Shown here one piece after another: positions 8,806 to 18,775 of a stretch of DNA of 64,000 bases. Origin of the DNA: Yoonia sp. (lineage in GTDB: Bacteria > Pseudomonadota > Alphaproteobacteria > Rhodobacterales > Rhodobacteraceae). A program made the translations under genes and the position numbers. Each line of letters opens with the position of its first letter. Positions within the stretch are counted from its first letter, which is position 1. The stretch covers positions 1-64,000 of the forward strand of contig NZ_JAFMHJ010000006.1 of the NCBI RefSeq assembly GCF_017854565.1. The letters are read 5' to 3'. The notes beneath the pieces are model-generated. The model was not told the DNA's origin, ran no database searches, and saw nothing but the letters and a program-made list of their open reading frames with translations.

Positions 8806-9612
8806 ATGACGTCACAGCTGATGCAGGGCCAGCGCGGCCTGATAATGGGCCTGGCCAATGATAAATCAATCGCGTGGGGTATCGCAAAAGCCTGTGCCGA
8901 AGCTGGGGCAGAACTCGCCTTTTCGTATCAGGGCGAGGCGTTGAAAAAACGCGTCGGTCCACTGGCAGCATCCGTTGGTTCCGATATTGTTCTGCCCTGC
9001 GATGTTGGCGATGAGGCGTCGATAGACGCGCTGTTTGCCGCACTTGAGGACCGCTGGGGCAAGTTGGACTTCATTGTCCATGCCATTGGTTTTTCTGACA
9101 AAAATGAATTACGTGGCCGTTATGTTGATACCAGCCGCAGCAACTTCCTGATGTCGATGGACATCTCTGTCTACTCGTTCACGGCTGTCGTGAAGCGGGC
9201 GGAAAAACTGATGACAGATGGCGGGTCTTGCCTGACGCTTACGTATTACGGCGCCGAGAAGGTGATGCCACATTACAACGTCATGGGCGTCGCCAAGGCC
9301 GCCCTTGAGGCCTCCGTGCGCTACATGGCCGAAGATCTCGGCAAACATAACATCCGCGTCAACGCAATCAGCGCGGGGACAATCAAGACATTGGCAGCCT
9401 CCGGCATCGGCGATTTTCGGCTCATCATGAAGTGGAACGAATATAACGCGCCGCTGCGCCGGACCGTCACCCAGGAAGAGGTCGGCAAATCAGCACTTTA
9501 CCTGCTTTCCGACTTGGGCAGCGCCGTCACCGGCGAAGTGCTGCATGTCGATGCCGGCTACCACGTTGTCGGCATGAAAGCCGTCGATGCACCCGACGTT
9601 ACCAAAGAATAG
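8806..9612 (+). CDS. fabI: Enoyl-[acyl-carrier-protein] reductase (NADH)
   Basis: The 268-residue product catalyses the last reduction in each round of fatty-acid elongation. It has the FabI-type nucleotide loop [17 protein letters not shown] near 11-27 and the catalytic [19 protein letters not shown] with Tyr157 and Lys164 in the Tyr-X6-Lys spacing of FabI, which separates it from ordinary short-chain dehydrogenases. The ATG at 8806 follows AAGGGAAA; the upstream in-frame ATG at 8725 would add 27 non-conserved residues. Eleven bases separate it from gpt, so both probably share one transcript. Confidence 0.96.
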   Translation: MTSQLMQGQRGLIMGLANDKSIAWGIAKACAEAGAELAFSYQGEALKKRVGPLAASVGSDIVLPCDVGDEASIDALFAALEDRWGKLDFIVHAIGFSDKNELRGRYVDTSRSNFLMSMDISVYSFTAVVKRAEKLMTDGGSCLTLTYYGAEKVMPHYNVMGVAKAALEASVRYMAEDLGKHNIRVNAISAGTIKTLAASGIGDFRLIMKWNEYNAPLRRTVTQEEVGKSALYLLSDLGSAVTGEVLHVDAGYHVVGMKAVDAPDVTKE

Positions 9613-9622
9613 GATCCGCGCC

Positions 9623-10126
9623 ATGACTGACCGCCTGCCCCATGAAAAGGGGTTTCACATAAGCTGGGACCAGATCCATCGTGACAGCCGGGCACTGGCT
9701 TGGCGGTTGGATGGCAAAGGGCCTGACAACGGTGCATGGAAGGCCGTGGTCGCGATTACCCGCGGCGGGATGGCCCCCGCAATGATCGTCGCGCGCGAGC
9801 TTGATATCAGGACGGTCGATACGATCAGTATCAAAAGCTACGATCACCAGGACCAGTCAGACGCGGCTGTTCTCAAGGCCCCGGACGCTACGCTTATGGG
9901 CAACGGCACCGGGATTTTGATCATCGACGATCTGGTCGACAGCGGCAAGACCCTCGAACTGGTACGGCTCAAGTATCCAAACGCCCATTTTGCTACGGTG
10001 TACGCCAAACCCAAAGGGCGCCCCCAAGTGGACACATTCATCACCGAGGTCAGCCAGGATACGTGGATTTTCTTCCCATGGGACATGGCACTGCAGTACG
10101 TTGAGCCATACCGCGGCAAAGATTGA
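9623..10126 (+). CDS. gpt: Xanthine(-guanine) phosphoribosyltransferase
   Basis: The 167-residue product transfers the phosphoribosyl group of PRPP to xanthine or guanine in purine salvage. Visible are [20 protein letters not shown] near 42-61 and the PRPP-binding loop [16 protein letters not shown] near 97-112, followed by the C-terminal WIFFPWD purine-binding stretch. The ATG at 9623 gives the family's usual N-terminus; a longer frame from 9587 would overlap fabI. It follows fabI closely on the same strand. A long inverted repeat lies downstream. Confidence 0.93.
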   Translation: MTDRLPHEKGFHISWDQIHRDSRALAWRLDGKGPDNGAWKAVVAITRGGMAPAMIVARELDIRTVDTISIKSYDHQDQSDAAVLKAPDATLMGNGTGILIIDDLVDSGKTLELVRLKYPNAHFATVYAKPKGRPQVDTFITEVSQDTWIFFPWDMALQYVEPYRGKD

Positions 10127-10145
10127 ACATGCGGGACGCGCCGCG

Positions 10146-10210
10146 GGGGATATTGTGGCTCGGAAGAAGCGGTTTTTCGACAAGCCATTCTTCCGAGTAA
10201 AAATATCCCC
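10146..10210. repeat. Long interrupted inverted repeat between gpt and the aminotransferase gene
   Basis: GGGGATATT (10146-10154) and CTCGGAAGA (10159-10167) reappear inverted as TCTTCCGAG (10189-10197) and AATATCCCC (10202-10210). Two 9-bp stems are separated by a 4-base internal loop and close a 21-base apical loop. The right arm runs into AAATATCCCCGCCGGAGGC, a motif related to dispersed elements at 43843 and 60272. It may terminate the fabI-gpt transcript, but there is no T-run. Confidence 0.8.
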
Positions 10211-10263
10211 GCCGGAGGCAAAAGATTAAGTCTTGCGGCGCAGCCGCTCCGTTTGGAAAGATC

Positions 10264-11439
10264 ATGACCCGACCGCGTACAGCCACCACCTTTGCTCCTC
10301 CGGTTATGCAGGCACGGCGCTGGCTTGATGGCGTAACCCATCCCACTGATCGCCCCTTGCTGAACGTCAGTCAGGCGGCACCCGTTGACCCACCGCCCCA
10401 CGTCATGCGCGAAGCTATGGCGCAGATGATTCTAACCGATCCCGCGGCCCACCTGTATGGCCCGGTGCTTGGCCTGCCTGCATTGCGGGAACAAGTCGCC
10501 GACAGGTGGTCTGCAGCCTATAGCGGTGCAGTAGCACCCGCGCAGGTCGCGATCACATCCGGCTGCAATCAAGCCTTTGCCGCAGCAATCGCCACGCTCT
10601 GCGCAGAAGGCGACGAAGTAATCGTGCCTGTGCCCTATTACTTCAATCACCGTATGTGGCTGGACATGTCAGGCGTCAAAACGGTGCCTTTGACAACGGG
10701 TACCGGTATGGTGCCCGAGGCAGATGCCGCTGCGGCATTGATCGGCGATCGCACCCGCGCCATTGTGCTTGTCAGCCCAAACAACCCCTGCGGAGTTGAA
10801 TACCCGGCCGAGACCCTGCGTGCCTTTTTGACCCTTGCGCGCCGACACAAGATCGCCCTGATCGTCGATGAAACCTATCGCGATTTCGACAGCCGCGTCG
10901 GCATGCCGCATGATCTGTTCAGCGACCCCGACTGGGACGACACACTGATCCAACTCTATTCATTTTCCAAGGCGTATCGGCTGACCGGCCACCGGGTTGG
11001 CGCAATCACCGCAAGCGCAGCCCGCCTGTCCGAGGTCGAAAAGTTTCTCGATGCCGTTACTATCTGCCCAAATCAGTTGGGACAGCGCGCCGCCCTATGG
11101 GGGATGCAAAATCTGGGCGAATGGCTTGCCGACGAACGCCGGGAAATTCTTGATCGACGCGCAGCCATCACCGATCATTTCCCAATGCTTGCCTATCACG
11201 GCTGGGCCTTGCTGGGTAGCGGTGCTTATTTTGCCTATGTCCAACATCCATTTCCGATGTCATCCGCCGATCTCGCACCGCTTCTGGTGCGCGATGCAAG
11301 TGTCCTGCTCCTACCGGGAACGATGTTCATGCCTGTCGATGTCCCGGGCGGCGAAACGCAGTTGCGCATCGCATTTGCCAATATCGACCGTTCAGGGATC
11401 GCCGCACTGTTCAACAGGCTGTCAAACCTCGCGCTCTGA
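10264..11439 (+). CDS. PLP-dependent class I/II aminotransferase
   Basis: The 391-residue product is a fold-type I aminotransferase. It shows YGPVLGLPALRE near 65-76, SPNNPCG near 171-177 (the conserved Asn), VDETY near 201-205 with the Asp that holds the PLP ring nitrogen, and YSFSKAYRLTGHRVG with the Schiff-base Lys236 and phosphate-binding Arg244. This is the pattern of aspartate/aromatic-type aminotransferases, cytosolic. The amino-acid substrate is not readable and no biosynthetic partner is adjacent. The start at 10264 fits the usual N-terminus. It is followed 80 bases later by ppiD. Confidence 0.9.
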   Translation: MTRPRTATTFAPPVMQARRWLDGVTHPTDRPLLNVSQAAPVDPPPHVMREAMAQMILTDPAAHLYGPVLGLPALREQVADRWSAAYSGAVAPAQVAITSGCNQAFAAAIATLCAEGDEVIVPVPYYFNHRMWLDMSGVKTVPLTTGTGMVPEADAAAALIGDRTRAIVLVSPNNPCGVEYPAETLRAFLTLARRHKIALIVDETYRDFDSRVGMPHDLFSDPDWDDTLIQLYSFSKAYRLTGHRVGAITASAARLSEVEKFLDAVTICPNQLGQRAALWGMQNLGEWLADERREILDRRAAITDHFPMLAYHGWALLGSGAYFAYVQHPFPMSSADLAPLLVRDASVLLLPGTMFMPVDVPGGETQLRIAFANIDRSGIAALFNRLSNLAL

Positions 11440-11519
11440 CCCTTGCACCCACGGGCCTGCGCCCGTATTCAGACGCGACCCACTTTAGCGGTCAAACGAA
11501 CAACGGGCGGTATCCACGC

Positions 11520-13361
11520 ATGGCGGAAAAAAAGAAAAACCGATATGGGGTTTGGTTCATCCTGATCCTGCTTTTGGTCGGGCTTGCAGGTTTTGGGGCC
11601 AATGGCCTTTCGGGCAATATCCGCAGCATCGGCACAGTCGGCGCAAAGGACATCAGCGTGACGTCGTATCAACGCACCCTGAACGAGCAGATTCGCGCCC
11701 TTCAGGCACAATTCGGCACGACGCTGTCATTTCAGCAGGCGCAGGCGTTTGGCATTGATCAAGCCGCCCTGAGCCAGATTATCCTCACCCGCACCCTTGA
11801 TAATGAGGCGAGCGACCTTGGAATTTCCGTTGGTGATGCGCTGGTGCTTGAGCGGGTTATCGCCATTCCACAATTCCGCGGCAGCGATGGTGCCTTTAAC
11901 CGCGAAAGCTATCGCTTTGCACTACAGCAAAACGGGCAGTCAGAAGCGGAATTCGAAGCCGACATCCGCGAAGACCTGACCCGCAGCCTGCTGCAAGGCG
12001 CCGTCGTCAGCGGCGTGCCAACGGCGGATGCTTATGCGGACACGCTGGTTCAATATATCGGCGAGCGTCGCAGCATCACGTGGACAACCATTGATGCAAC
12101 AGCGTTGACCGCGCCCGTGCCCGGCCCAACCGAGGCGGATCAGCAGACCTATTACGGCGACAATCCTGCGCTGTTCACCCTGCCCGAAACCCGCGACATC
12201 ACTTATGCTTGGCTGTCGCCTGATATGATCCAAGGTCAGATGACCGTCACAGATGAGGCCGTCAGACAGCTTTATGAAGACCGCAGTGCGGAATTCATCC
12301 AGCCTGAACGTCGCCTCGTCGAACGTCTGGTTTATGTCGATCAGGCCAAAGCTGAAAATGCGCGTGCCCGTCTTGACGCAGGGTCCGTCACATTCGAAGG
12401 ACTGGTCGCGGAACGCGGTCTGAACCTGTCCGATATCGACTTGGGTGATGTCGATCAGGCCCAACTGCGCGGCGCTGGCGAGGCGGTTTTCGCCGCCGAT
12501 CCCGGTGCCATTGTCGGGCCCTTCAATTCCTCTCTCGGGCCTGCGCTGTTTCGTGTGAATGCTGTTCTGGCTGCTCAGGAAACCACATTTGAAGAAGCCG
12601 CGCCCGACCTGCGCAATGAACTGGCCGCCGATGCGGCACGCGAGGTTATCAACGGCGACACGGACACCATCATCGACCTGCTCGCCGGTGGCGCGACGCT
12701 CGAAGATCTGGCAGAGCGTACCAATATGCAGCTTGGTACCATCAACTGGGCGGCCGATGACGCCGCGGGCATTGCCGCCTACGAGGCATTCCGCACAGAG
12801 GCCGCCCTGATTGAACAAGGCGCATTCCCAGAGGTGTTCGACCTCGATGATGGCGGTATCTTCGCGCTGCGGCTTGATGGAATCACCCCGCCCAAGCTTC
12901 AGCCGATCGTAGATGTGCGTGACGCGGTCATCGCAGGCTGGCAGGCCAAAGCCCGGCAGGAAGCCGTCGTTGCGCGCGCCGAAGAAATTGTCGCCTCCAT
13001 CCAGCCGCTCACTGATTTTGCAACACTCGGCCTTGAGCCATTGACCGAGGCGGAATTGACACGGCGCAGCTTTGTCGAAGGCACGCCACCGGACTTTAAC
13101 GATGCCCTGTTCGAAATGGCCATTGGCGAGGTGCGGGTAATTGATGCGCTGGATCGTGCGATCATCGTGCGGCTTGATGATATCGCGCCCCCCGATCCGC
13201 AGGATGCGACAACGATTGCCCAACGCGAATCACTGGCAGCGAATGCGGCCGCCGGTATCGCGCAGGACATCTTTGATGCCTATGCAACACAGCTTCGGCA
13301 GCAGACCGACATCAATATCAATCAGGCCACCGTGAACGCGGTCAACGCCCAGTTCCAATAG
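11520..13361 (+). CDS. ppiD: PpiD/SurA-like membrane-anchored peptidyl-prolyl isomerase or chaperone
   Basis: The 613-residue product has a short basic N-terminus and one membrane helix near residues 12-32 (VWFILILLLVGLAGFGANGL), then a SurA-type N-terminal chaperone region to about 200 and a parvulin-like central region (near 235-350). It should be anchored in the inner membrane with its bulk in the periplasm, helping outer-membrane proteins fold. Length and order fit PpiD. The parvulin part is weakly conserved, so isomerase activity is uncertain, as in E. coli PpiD. It ends 7 bases before trpE, so the two are very likely co-transcribed, an arrangement known to me from other Rhodobacterales. 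Confidence 0.88.
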   Translation: MAEKKKNRYGVWFILILLLVGLAGFGANGLSGNIRSIGTVGAKDISVTSYQRTLNEQIRALQAQFGTTLSFQQAQAFGIDQAALSQIILTRTLDNEASDLGISVGDALVLERVIAIPQFRGSDGAFNRESYRFALQQNGQSEAEFEADIREDLTRSLLQGAVVSGVPTADAYADTLVQYIGERRSITWTTIDATALTAPVPGPTEADQQTYYGDNPALFTLPETRDITYAWLSPDMIQGQMTVTDEAVRQLYEDRSAEFIQPERRLVERLVYVDQAKAENARARLDAGSVTFEGLVAERGLNLSDIDLGDVDQAQLRGAGEAVFAADPGAIVGPFNSSLGPALFRVNAVLAAQETTFEEAAPDLRNELAADAAREVINGDTDTIIDLLAGGATLEDLAERTNMQLGTINWAADDAAGIAAYEAFRTEAALIEQGAFPEVFDLDDGGIFALRLDGITPPKLQPIVDVRDAVIAGWQAKARQEAVVARAEEIVASIQPLTDFATLGLEPLTEAELTRRSFVEGTPPDFNDALFEMAIGEVRVIDALDRAIIVRLDDIAPPDPQDATTIAQRESLAANAAAGIAQDIFDAYATQLRQQTDININQATVNAVNAQFQ

Positions 13362-13368
13362 GTTCGAC

Positions 13369-14877
13369 ATGGCCCTTACGCCCCACTACGACAGCTTTGC
13401 ACATGGCTACGACGCCGGTGAAAACCAGATTGTCTATACCCGCATCGCGGCCGATCTGGACACGCCGGTGTCGCTCATGCTCAAGCTGTCAGGCGCGGGG
13501 AAAAACGCCTTCATGCTCGAAAGCGTGACTGGCGGTGAAATCCGGGGGCGATATTCGATTATTGGGATGAACCCGGATCTGATCTGGGAATGTCGTGGCA
13601 CCACATCGCGGGTCAATCGCAATGCGCGGTTTGCCGATGACAGCTTTACCGACATCGACGCCGACCCGCTTGCGGCGCTGCGCGCGCTGTTAGCCGAATC
13701 GCGGATAAATTTGCCTGCGGATATGCCCGCTGCGGCTGCGGGTCTGTTCGGTTACCTTGGCTATGATATGATTCGACTGGTTGAACGGCTACCCAACGTG
13801 AACCCCGATCCGCTGGGCCTGCCTGATGCAATGATGCTGCGGCCATCAGTCGTCGCCGTTCTGGATGGTGTCAAAGGTGATGTTATTCTGGTGGCGCCTG
13901 CCTATGTCAATTCCGGTCTGACTGCGCGTGCCGCCTACGCCCAAGCCGCCGAACGTGTCATGGACGCGCAGCGCGCCCTTGAACGCGCAACCCCCAGCAA
14001 CAGCCGTGCGCTGGCTGATCCTGCGCCGGTTGCCCCACCGGTGTCCAACTTCACGCATGACGCCTACTTGCAGGCCGTTGAAAAGGCCAAGGACTACATC
14101 CGTGCGGGCGATATATTTCAGGTCGTGCCGTCGCAACGCTGGACTCAGGATTTTCGCGAACCGCCCTTTGCACTGTATCGCTCACTGCGGCGGACCAACC
14201 CATCGCCATTTATGTTTTTCTTTAACTTCGGTGGGTTTCAGGTCATCGGCGCCAGCCCCGAAATCTTGGTCCGCGTCTTTGGATCACAGGTTACAATCCG
14301 CCCCATCGCAGGCACGCGCCCGCGCGGCGCGACCCCCGAAGAAGACAATGCAAACGAAGCAGACCTGATGGCCGATCACAAAGAACTGGCCGAACATCTG
14401 ATGCTGCTTGATCTGGGGCGCAACGACACCGGCAAGGTCTGCAAAATCGGCACCGTGCGGCCAACCGAAAAATTTATCGTGGAACGCTATTCCCACGTCA
14501 TGCATATCGTGTCCAATGTGGTTGGTGAACTGGCCGATGACCAAGACGCCCTAAGTGCTTTTTTTGCGGGAATGCCCGCCGGCACCGTGTCAGGTGCGCC
14601 AAAGGTCCGTGCAATGGAAATCATTGACGAGCTTGAGCCGGAAAAGCGCGGCGTCTATGGCGGCGGCTGTGGCTATTTCAGCGCGAATGGCGACATGGAC
14701 ATGTGTATCGCCCTGCGCACCGCGGTGCTGAAGGACCAAAAGCTATACATTCAGGCAGGCGGTGGCGTTGTCTACGACAGCGATCCCGAAGCCGAATATC
14801 AGGAAACCGTCCACAAATCGAATGCCATTCGCAAAGCCGCAGCAGATGCCGGGATGTTTCAGGGCGACCGCAACTAA
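13369..14877 (+). CDS. trpE: Anthranilate synthase component I
   Basis: The 502-residue product converts chorismate and ammonia to anthranilate, the first committed step of tryptophan synthesis. The feedback-binding segment MLESVTGGEIRGRYSIIG near 49-66 (LLES-type motif) and the chorismate-binding domain are both visible, the latter with GDIFQVVPSQR, RPIAGTRPRG, ERYSHVMHIVS and GTVSGAPKVRAMEIID. The TrpG amidotransferase that supplies ammonia is encoded separately 1.7 kb downstream, beyond a reverse-strand gene. No leader peptide or attenuator precedes trpE; it is read through from ppiD. Other chorismate enzymes such as PabB are less likely given the trp context. Confidence 0.97.
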   Translation: MALTPHYDSFAHGYDAGENQIVYTRIAADLDTPVSLMLKLSGAGKNAFMLESVTGGEIRGRYSIIGMNPDLIWECRGTTSRVNRNARFADDSFTDIDADPLAALRALLAESRINLPADMPAAAAGLFGYLGYDMIRLVERLPNVNPDPLGLPDAMMLRPSVVAVLDGVKGDVILVAPAYVNSGLTARAAYAQAAERVMDAQRALERATPSNSRALADPAPVAPPVSNFTHDAYLQAVEKAKDYIRAGDIFQVVPSQRWTQDFREPPFALYRSLRRTNPSPFMFFFNFGGFQVIGASPEILVRVFGSQVTIRPIAGTRPRGATPEEDNANEADLMADHKELAEHLMLLDLGRNDTGKVCKIGTVRPTEKFIVERYSHVMHIVSNVVGELADDQDALSAFFAGMPAGTVSGAPKVRAMEIIDELEPEKRGVYGGGCGYFSANGDMDMCIALRTAVLKDQKLYIQAGGGVVYDSDPEAEYQETVHKSNAIRKAAADAGMFQGDRN

Positions 14878-14918
14878 AGCCGCCACTCTATCGGATTACG
14901 GCGCAGCAAATGCCCGAA

Positions 14919-14946
14919 CGTAAGGTGGGTTTCAACCCACCCTACG
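14919..14946. repeat. Dispersed palindromic repeat (CGTAAGGTGGGTT-type)
   Basis: CGTAAGGTGGGTT, two bases, then AACCCACCCTACG make a 13-bp near-perfect palindrome between the convergent ends of trpE and the deacetylase-like gene. A related palindrome is found at 47825-47852. Elements of this sequence are scattered in many proteobacterial genomes at gene ends. It can serve as a transcription end for either strand. Confidence 0.7.
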
Positions 14947-14953
14947 GCCCACG

Positions 14954-16417
14954 TTACCGTGCGCCCAGAACGGCCGATGCGGGGGCGACGGCGATCTCGT
15001 TTGCAGCCGCCTCAGACGCCCAATCAGCCAGAACGGCCAGTGTCTGCGGCGTGATGCGCGCCAAAAGGAACACACCGCTGTCTTGCCGCGCCCGCAGAAC
15101 CGCCTGATCCAGTGCCCGGCGCATCCCACCGATATCTTCATCGGTCAGATCACGTTGCACCAACCCGGCAGGCACCGCCGCCTGCTCTGCCGCGCGCAGG
15201 GCATTGCCCAAACCTCGCTGCTGCACAATCAACCCCAGACCATCGGCCGCAAGCACCTGCATTGCCTGCGCTGTAACGGCACGGTCCGCGTGCAGACTGT
15301 CGCCACTGTCAGAAAAGAAAACCGCCGCTTCCGGGATCGTCTTGAACGCCGCCTCAAAGATCACTTCGACATCGCGCGGCGTCGCACCCGGTGGCAACGG
15401 CGTCTGCATACCCACCTCGATACCCGCATCGCGGTAGGCCCGCATCAGCGCGTCGGCGCCATCCTCAAGCGCGTCCAGAATGACGGTTGGCGAAAATGGC
15501 AGCGACGACACCGCTGCAACCGGGTCCGGCACGCCGCCCGCGTCAATCAATACAATACTGACCATTGGCCAGCCTTGCGGGTTTTCGAACGCCGCCGCAA
15601 ATTTCCAAAGGGCCGGTGCATCGTCAGGCATGGCGGGTGCCAATGTCACCTCAGCTTCGGTTCCGGCGCTGTCCGAGCCATCGACGCCGAGCCTGTTTAC
15701 ACGCACACCTGTTGTCGCCTCTGGCAATGGCACATCTTGGGGGTCAGCCATCGTAGTTGTTGGGGCTGTGTCCACATCCTCCGACGCGGGGGCCGCTTGA
15801 TCATCATCGGCGCTTTGGCCAACGGGCATCTCTTGCGGCGCGCTCGGCTCTTGTTGGACCAGATCCGCCTCGGCAATCGGCACGTCTGCGGCGCTTGCCG
15901 GGGCAGGCTGACCTGGCGCAGGCGTCACTGGCAGAGCTGGCACTTCAGGTGCTGACGGCACCGCCTGCGTCGTCACAATCACCTCCTGCTCGACCGCAGG
16001 CACCTGAGGCGCAGCCGACAAAGCAGTCGGCAACACCGGCTCTTCGCGCATGGTGGCCACGTCGGACTCCATCACTGTGTCCGGCGCACGCAGCCCTGTT
16101 TCAATCTCGACGGTTTGTGGGGCCACGGCGGGTTCCGTATCCGGCACAGGCTCAGCGGTCACGGCCGTCGGTGGCGTGACCTGCGGTGCCGTAGCCGCGA
16201 AATCACGCAAGTTTTCTGGTGGCTCGCCGGTCAAACCCTGTGGCGCGGGTTCAGTCTGTGCCGTTTGCGACACGACCAGTTGCGGGATATCTGGCACCAC
16301 GTCGCCGATAGGCTGCTCGCCTACCAGCGACGCAATACTCAATCCGGCCCCGCCCAGTACCAGCCCCCAAACCACACCAGAAACTGATCCACGCATCCTG
16401 TCACTTAACCTTATCAT
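14954..16417 (-). CDS. Divergent polysaccharide deacetylase family protein
   Basis: The 487-residue product has an N-terminal membrane helix near residues 13-32 ([18 protein letters not shown]), a long Pro/Ala/Glu-rich linker to about 240, and a C-terminal domain. That domain matches the divergent polysaccharide deacetylase (YibQ-like) pattern: [10 protein letters not shown] near 281-290, [24 protein letters not shown] and FFSDSGDS. It is probably periplasmic and membrane tethered. Several metal ligands of true deacetylases are not evident, so catalysis is doubtful. The linker suggests it spans the periplasm. It is on the opposite strand, splitting trpE from trpG. Confidence 0.85.
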   Translation of the reverse strand: MIRLSDRMRGSVSGVVWGLVLGGAGLSIASLVGEQPIGDVVPDIPQLVVSQTAQTEPAPQGLTGEPPENLRDFAATAPQVTPPTAVTAEPVPDTEPAVAPQTVEIETGLRAPDTVMESDVATMREEPVLPTALSAAPQVPAVEQEVIVTTQAVPSAPEVPALPVTPAPGQPAPASAADVPIAEADLVQQEPSAPQEMPVGQSADDDQAAPASEDVDTAPTTTMADPQDVPLPEATTGVRVNRLGVDGSDSAGTEAEVTLAPAMPDDAPALWKFAAAFENPQGWPMVSIVLIDAGGVPDPVAAVSSLPFSPTVILDALEDGADALMRAYRDAGIEVGMQTPLPPGATPRDVEVIFEAAFKTIPEAAVFFSDSGDSLHADRAVTAQAMQVLAADGLGLIVQQRGLGNALRAAEQAAVPAGLVQRDLTDEDIGGMRRALDQAVLRARQDSGVFLLARITPQTLAVLADWASEAAANEIAVAPASAVLGAR

Positions 16418-16539
16418 TGCTCGCCGTTTCGCCCTTCGACCTTGACGCTACCCCGCATCCCGGCCCATGTATGGCGCAGCTTATACCGTCAGCCATGGGG
16501 AAGACGGTAGCCCCTAATTCCACCTGCGCGGGATTTACC

Positions 16540-17121
16540 ATGCTGCTTTTGATCGATAACTACGACAGCTTCACTTATAATTTGGTCCATTATCTGGGCG
16601 AACTGGGTGCCGATGTCGTCGTCCGGCGCAATGACGCGCTGAACGTCCAGGACGCGATGGCCATGCGCCCCGAGGCAATCATGCTGTCCCCGGGCCCCTG
16701 TGACCCCGCACAGGCGGGGATTTGCCTGCCCCTTGTGCATGCCGCTGCGGAAACGGGAATGCCGTTGATGGGTGTCTGCCTGGGCCATCAGGCCATCGGC
16801 GAGGCATTTGGTGGCAAGGTCGTGCGCTGCCATGAAATCGTACACGGCAAAATGGGGGCGATGCAGCATGCCGGTCAGGGCCTGTTCGCTGGCCTGCCCA
16901 GCCCCTTTGACGCCACACGCTATCATTCGCTGATCGTGGAACGCGACAGCCTGCCCGCCTGCCTTGAGATCACAGCAGAACTGGAGGATGGCACCATTAT
17001 GGGACTGCAACATAAGACCCTGCCGATCCACGGCGTGCAATTCCACCCCGAAAGTATCGCCTCGGAACATGGCCATAAGCTTTTGAATAACTTCCTGAAA
17101 ATGGCAAAGGTCACGGCATGA
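16540..17121 (+). CDS. trpG: Anthranilate synthase component II (glutamine amidotransferase)
   Basis: The 193-residue product releases ammonia from glutamine for TrpE. It begins [14 protein letters not shown], has the oxyanion strand LSPGPCDP near 53-60, the nucleophile Cys in [11 protein letters not shown] near 81-91 and the catalytic His-Glu pair in [10 protein letters not shown] near 170-179. The start at 16540 matches the family; an upstream in-frame ATG at 16417 would add unrelated sequence and overlap the divergent gene. Its stop overlaps the trpD start in ATGA, so the two are translationally coupled. Confidence 0.97.
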   Translation: MLLLIDNYDSFTYNLVHYLGELGADVVVRRNDALNVQDAMAMRPEAIMLSPGPCDPAQAGICLPLVHAAAETGMPLMGVCLGHQAIGEAFGGKVVRCHEIVHGKMGAMQHAGQGLFAGLPSPFDATRYHSLIVERDSLPACLEITAELEDGTIMGLQHKTLPIHGVQFHPESIASEHGHKLLNNFLKMAKVTA

Positions 17122-18134
17122 GCGAAGCCCTCAAACCGCTCATCCATGCCGCTGCCGAAGGTCCGCTATCCCCCGCGCAGGCCGCGCAGGCCTTCGAGAT
17201 ATTATTCGAAGGCGGTGCAACACCATCCCAAGTCGGCGGCTTTTTGATGGCCCTGCGGACCCGTGGTGAAACCGTCGCTGAATATGCAGCGGCCGCCGAT
17301 GTGATGCGCGCGAAATGCCTGCCCGTAAAGGCACCACCCGGCGCCATGGACATTGTCGGCACTGGCGGCGACGGGAAACACACGCTGAATATTTCGACGG
17401 CAACCGCGTTTGTCGTCGCGGGTGCAGGGGTTCCCGTGGCCAAGCATGGCAACCGCAATATATCCTCGAAATCCGGCACCGCCGACGTCCAAGGCCAACT
17501 GGGCATTAACGTCATGGTCGGACCAGAGGTGGTCGAGCGTGCGCTGGTCGAGGCCGGGATCGGTTTCATGATGGCCCCGATGCATCACCCCGCCATCAAA
17601 CACGTCATGCCGACGCGGGCCGAACTTGGAACAAGAACGATCTTCAACATATTGGGGCCGCTTACAAATCCGGCTGGCGTGAAACGGCAATTGACGGGCG
17701 CATTCAGCCGCGACCTGATCCGCCCGATGGCCGATACACTGCTTGCACTCGGGTCGGACGCCGCGTGGCTTGTGCACGGCTCTGACGGCACGGATGAACT
17801 TGCCATTTCAGGCGCATCCTGGGTTGCGTCCCTCGCTGATGGCGCTGTGACCGAATTCGAAGTGCACCCAGACGATGCAGGCCTGCCCGTCCACGACTTT
17901 GCAGCCATCATCGGCGGCACGCCCGCACAAAACGCAACCGCGTTTCGCGCGTTGCTTGACGGCCGCAAAGGCGCCTATCGCGATGCGGTATTGCTGAATG
18001 CCGCCGCAGCACTGCTTGTCGCAGGCAAGGCAAGCACGCTACCGGAAGGTGTTGAAATGGCCAAGGACAGTATCGACAGCGGCAAGGCCAAACGCGCCGT
18101 CGAAACCCTTGCCCGCATCACGTCCGAAGGCTGA
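17118..18134 (+). CDS. trpD: Anthranilate phosphoribosyltransferase
   Basis: The 338-residue product joins anthranilate to PRPP, the second tryptophan-specific step. The PRPP loop [17 protein letters not shown] near 82-98, the anthranilate-binding [16 protein letters not shown] near 109-124 and GPLTNPA near 180-186 are all present. Length is typical. It overlaps trpG by four bases and its stop shares one base with the ung start, so it sits in an uninterrupted coupled chain. Confidence 0.97.
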   Translation: MSEALKPLIHAAAEGPLSPAQAAQAFEILFEGGATPSQVGGFLMALRTRGETVAEYAAAADVMRAKCLPVKAPPGAMDIVGTGGDGKHTLNISTATAFVVAGAGVPVAKHGNRNISSKSGTADVQGQLGINVMVGPEVVERALVEAGIGFMMAPMHHPAIKHVMPTRAELGTRTIFNILGPLTNPAGVKRQLTGAFSRDLIRPMADTLLALGSDAAWLVHGSDGTDELAISGASWVASLADGAVTEFEVHPDDAGLPVHDFAAIIGGTPAQNATAFRALLDGRKGAYRDAVLLNAAAALLVAGKASTLPEGVEMAKDSIDSGKAKRAVETLARITSEG

Positions 18135-18775
18135 TGTTCGCCCGTGGCCAACTTGGCGCTTGGGCTGATTTGCCGTTCTTTACCGATGATTTACCGGGTA
18201 TTGCGGCCAAATTGGACAGGGACATTCTGCCACCGGCCACCTTGACCTTCGCCGCGCTGGAACATTGCCAACCCCAAGACACACGTGTCGTGATCCTTGG
18301 GCAGGATCCCTACCATACCGCTGGCAAAGCAGATGGGCTGGCGTTTTCCATTCCCGATCACTTTAGCGGTCGCCTTGATAGCCTTGGTAATATTTTCAAA
18401 GAGTTACAGACCGATCTGGGGCAGACCCGCAGCCGGACATCGCTGGCCGACTGGGCGGATCAGGGGGTTTTGCTGCTCAATACCGCACTGACCGTGCCAC
18501 CCGGCAAACCCAAGGCGCACGCCGGGCTGGGTTGGTCGAACCTTGTCACCCAAGTGCTGAACCGGCTCAACGACCGCCCCCGCGCCTATCTTCTTTGGGG
18601 TGGCCCGGCACAGAGCTATGCCCCATATATCGCAGGCGATAATTTGATCATACGGTCCGCGCATCCCTCGCCTCTGTCAGCCCATCGCGGTTTTTTCGGC
18701 TCGCGCCCATTTTCAACTGTGAACCAGTGGCTTATTGATCGGGGCGAACAGCCAATTAACTGGGCGGACCCATGA
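18134..18775 (+). CDS. ung: Uracil-DNA glycosylase, family 1
   Basis: The 213-residue product removes uracil from DNA, starting base-excision repair. It has the family-1 water-activating motif GQDPYH near 56-61, LLLNTALTV near 114-122 and [13 protein letters not shown] near 176-188, which holds the DNA-intercalating loop and catalytic His. Its start overlaps the trpD stop (TGATG) and its stop overlaps the trpC start (ATGA). A repair gene inside a tryptophan operon is unusual; its expression would follow tryptophan-operon transcription and translation. Confidence 0.96.
   Translation: MFARGQLGAWADLPFFTDDLPGIAAKLDRDILPPATLTFAALEHCQPQDTRVVILGQDPYHTAGKADGLAFSIPDHFSGRLDSLGNIFKELQTDLGQTRSRTSLADWADQGVLLLNTALTVPPGKPKAHAGLGWSNLVTQVLNRLNDRPRAYLLWGGPAQSYAPYIAGDNLIIRSAHPSPLSAHRGFFGSRPFSTVNQWLIDRGEQPINWADP

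Noticed and set aside
11940-13223. 427-codon open frame antisense to ppiD
   Set aside because: Composition fits a shadow of ppiD, and no recognisable domain is present.
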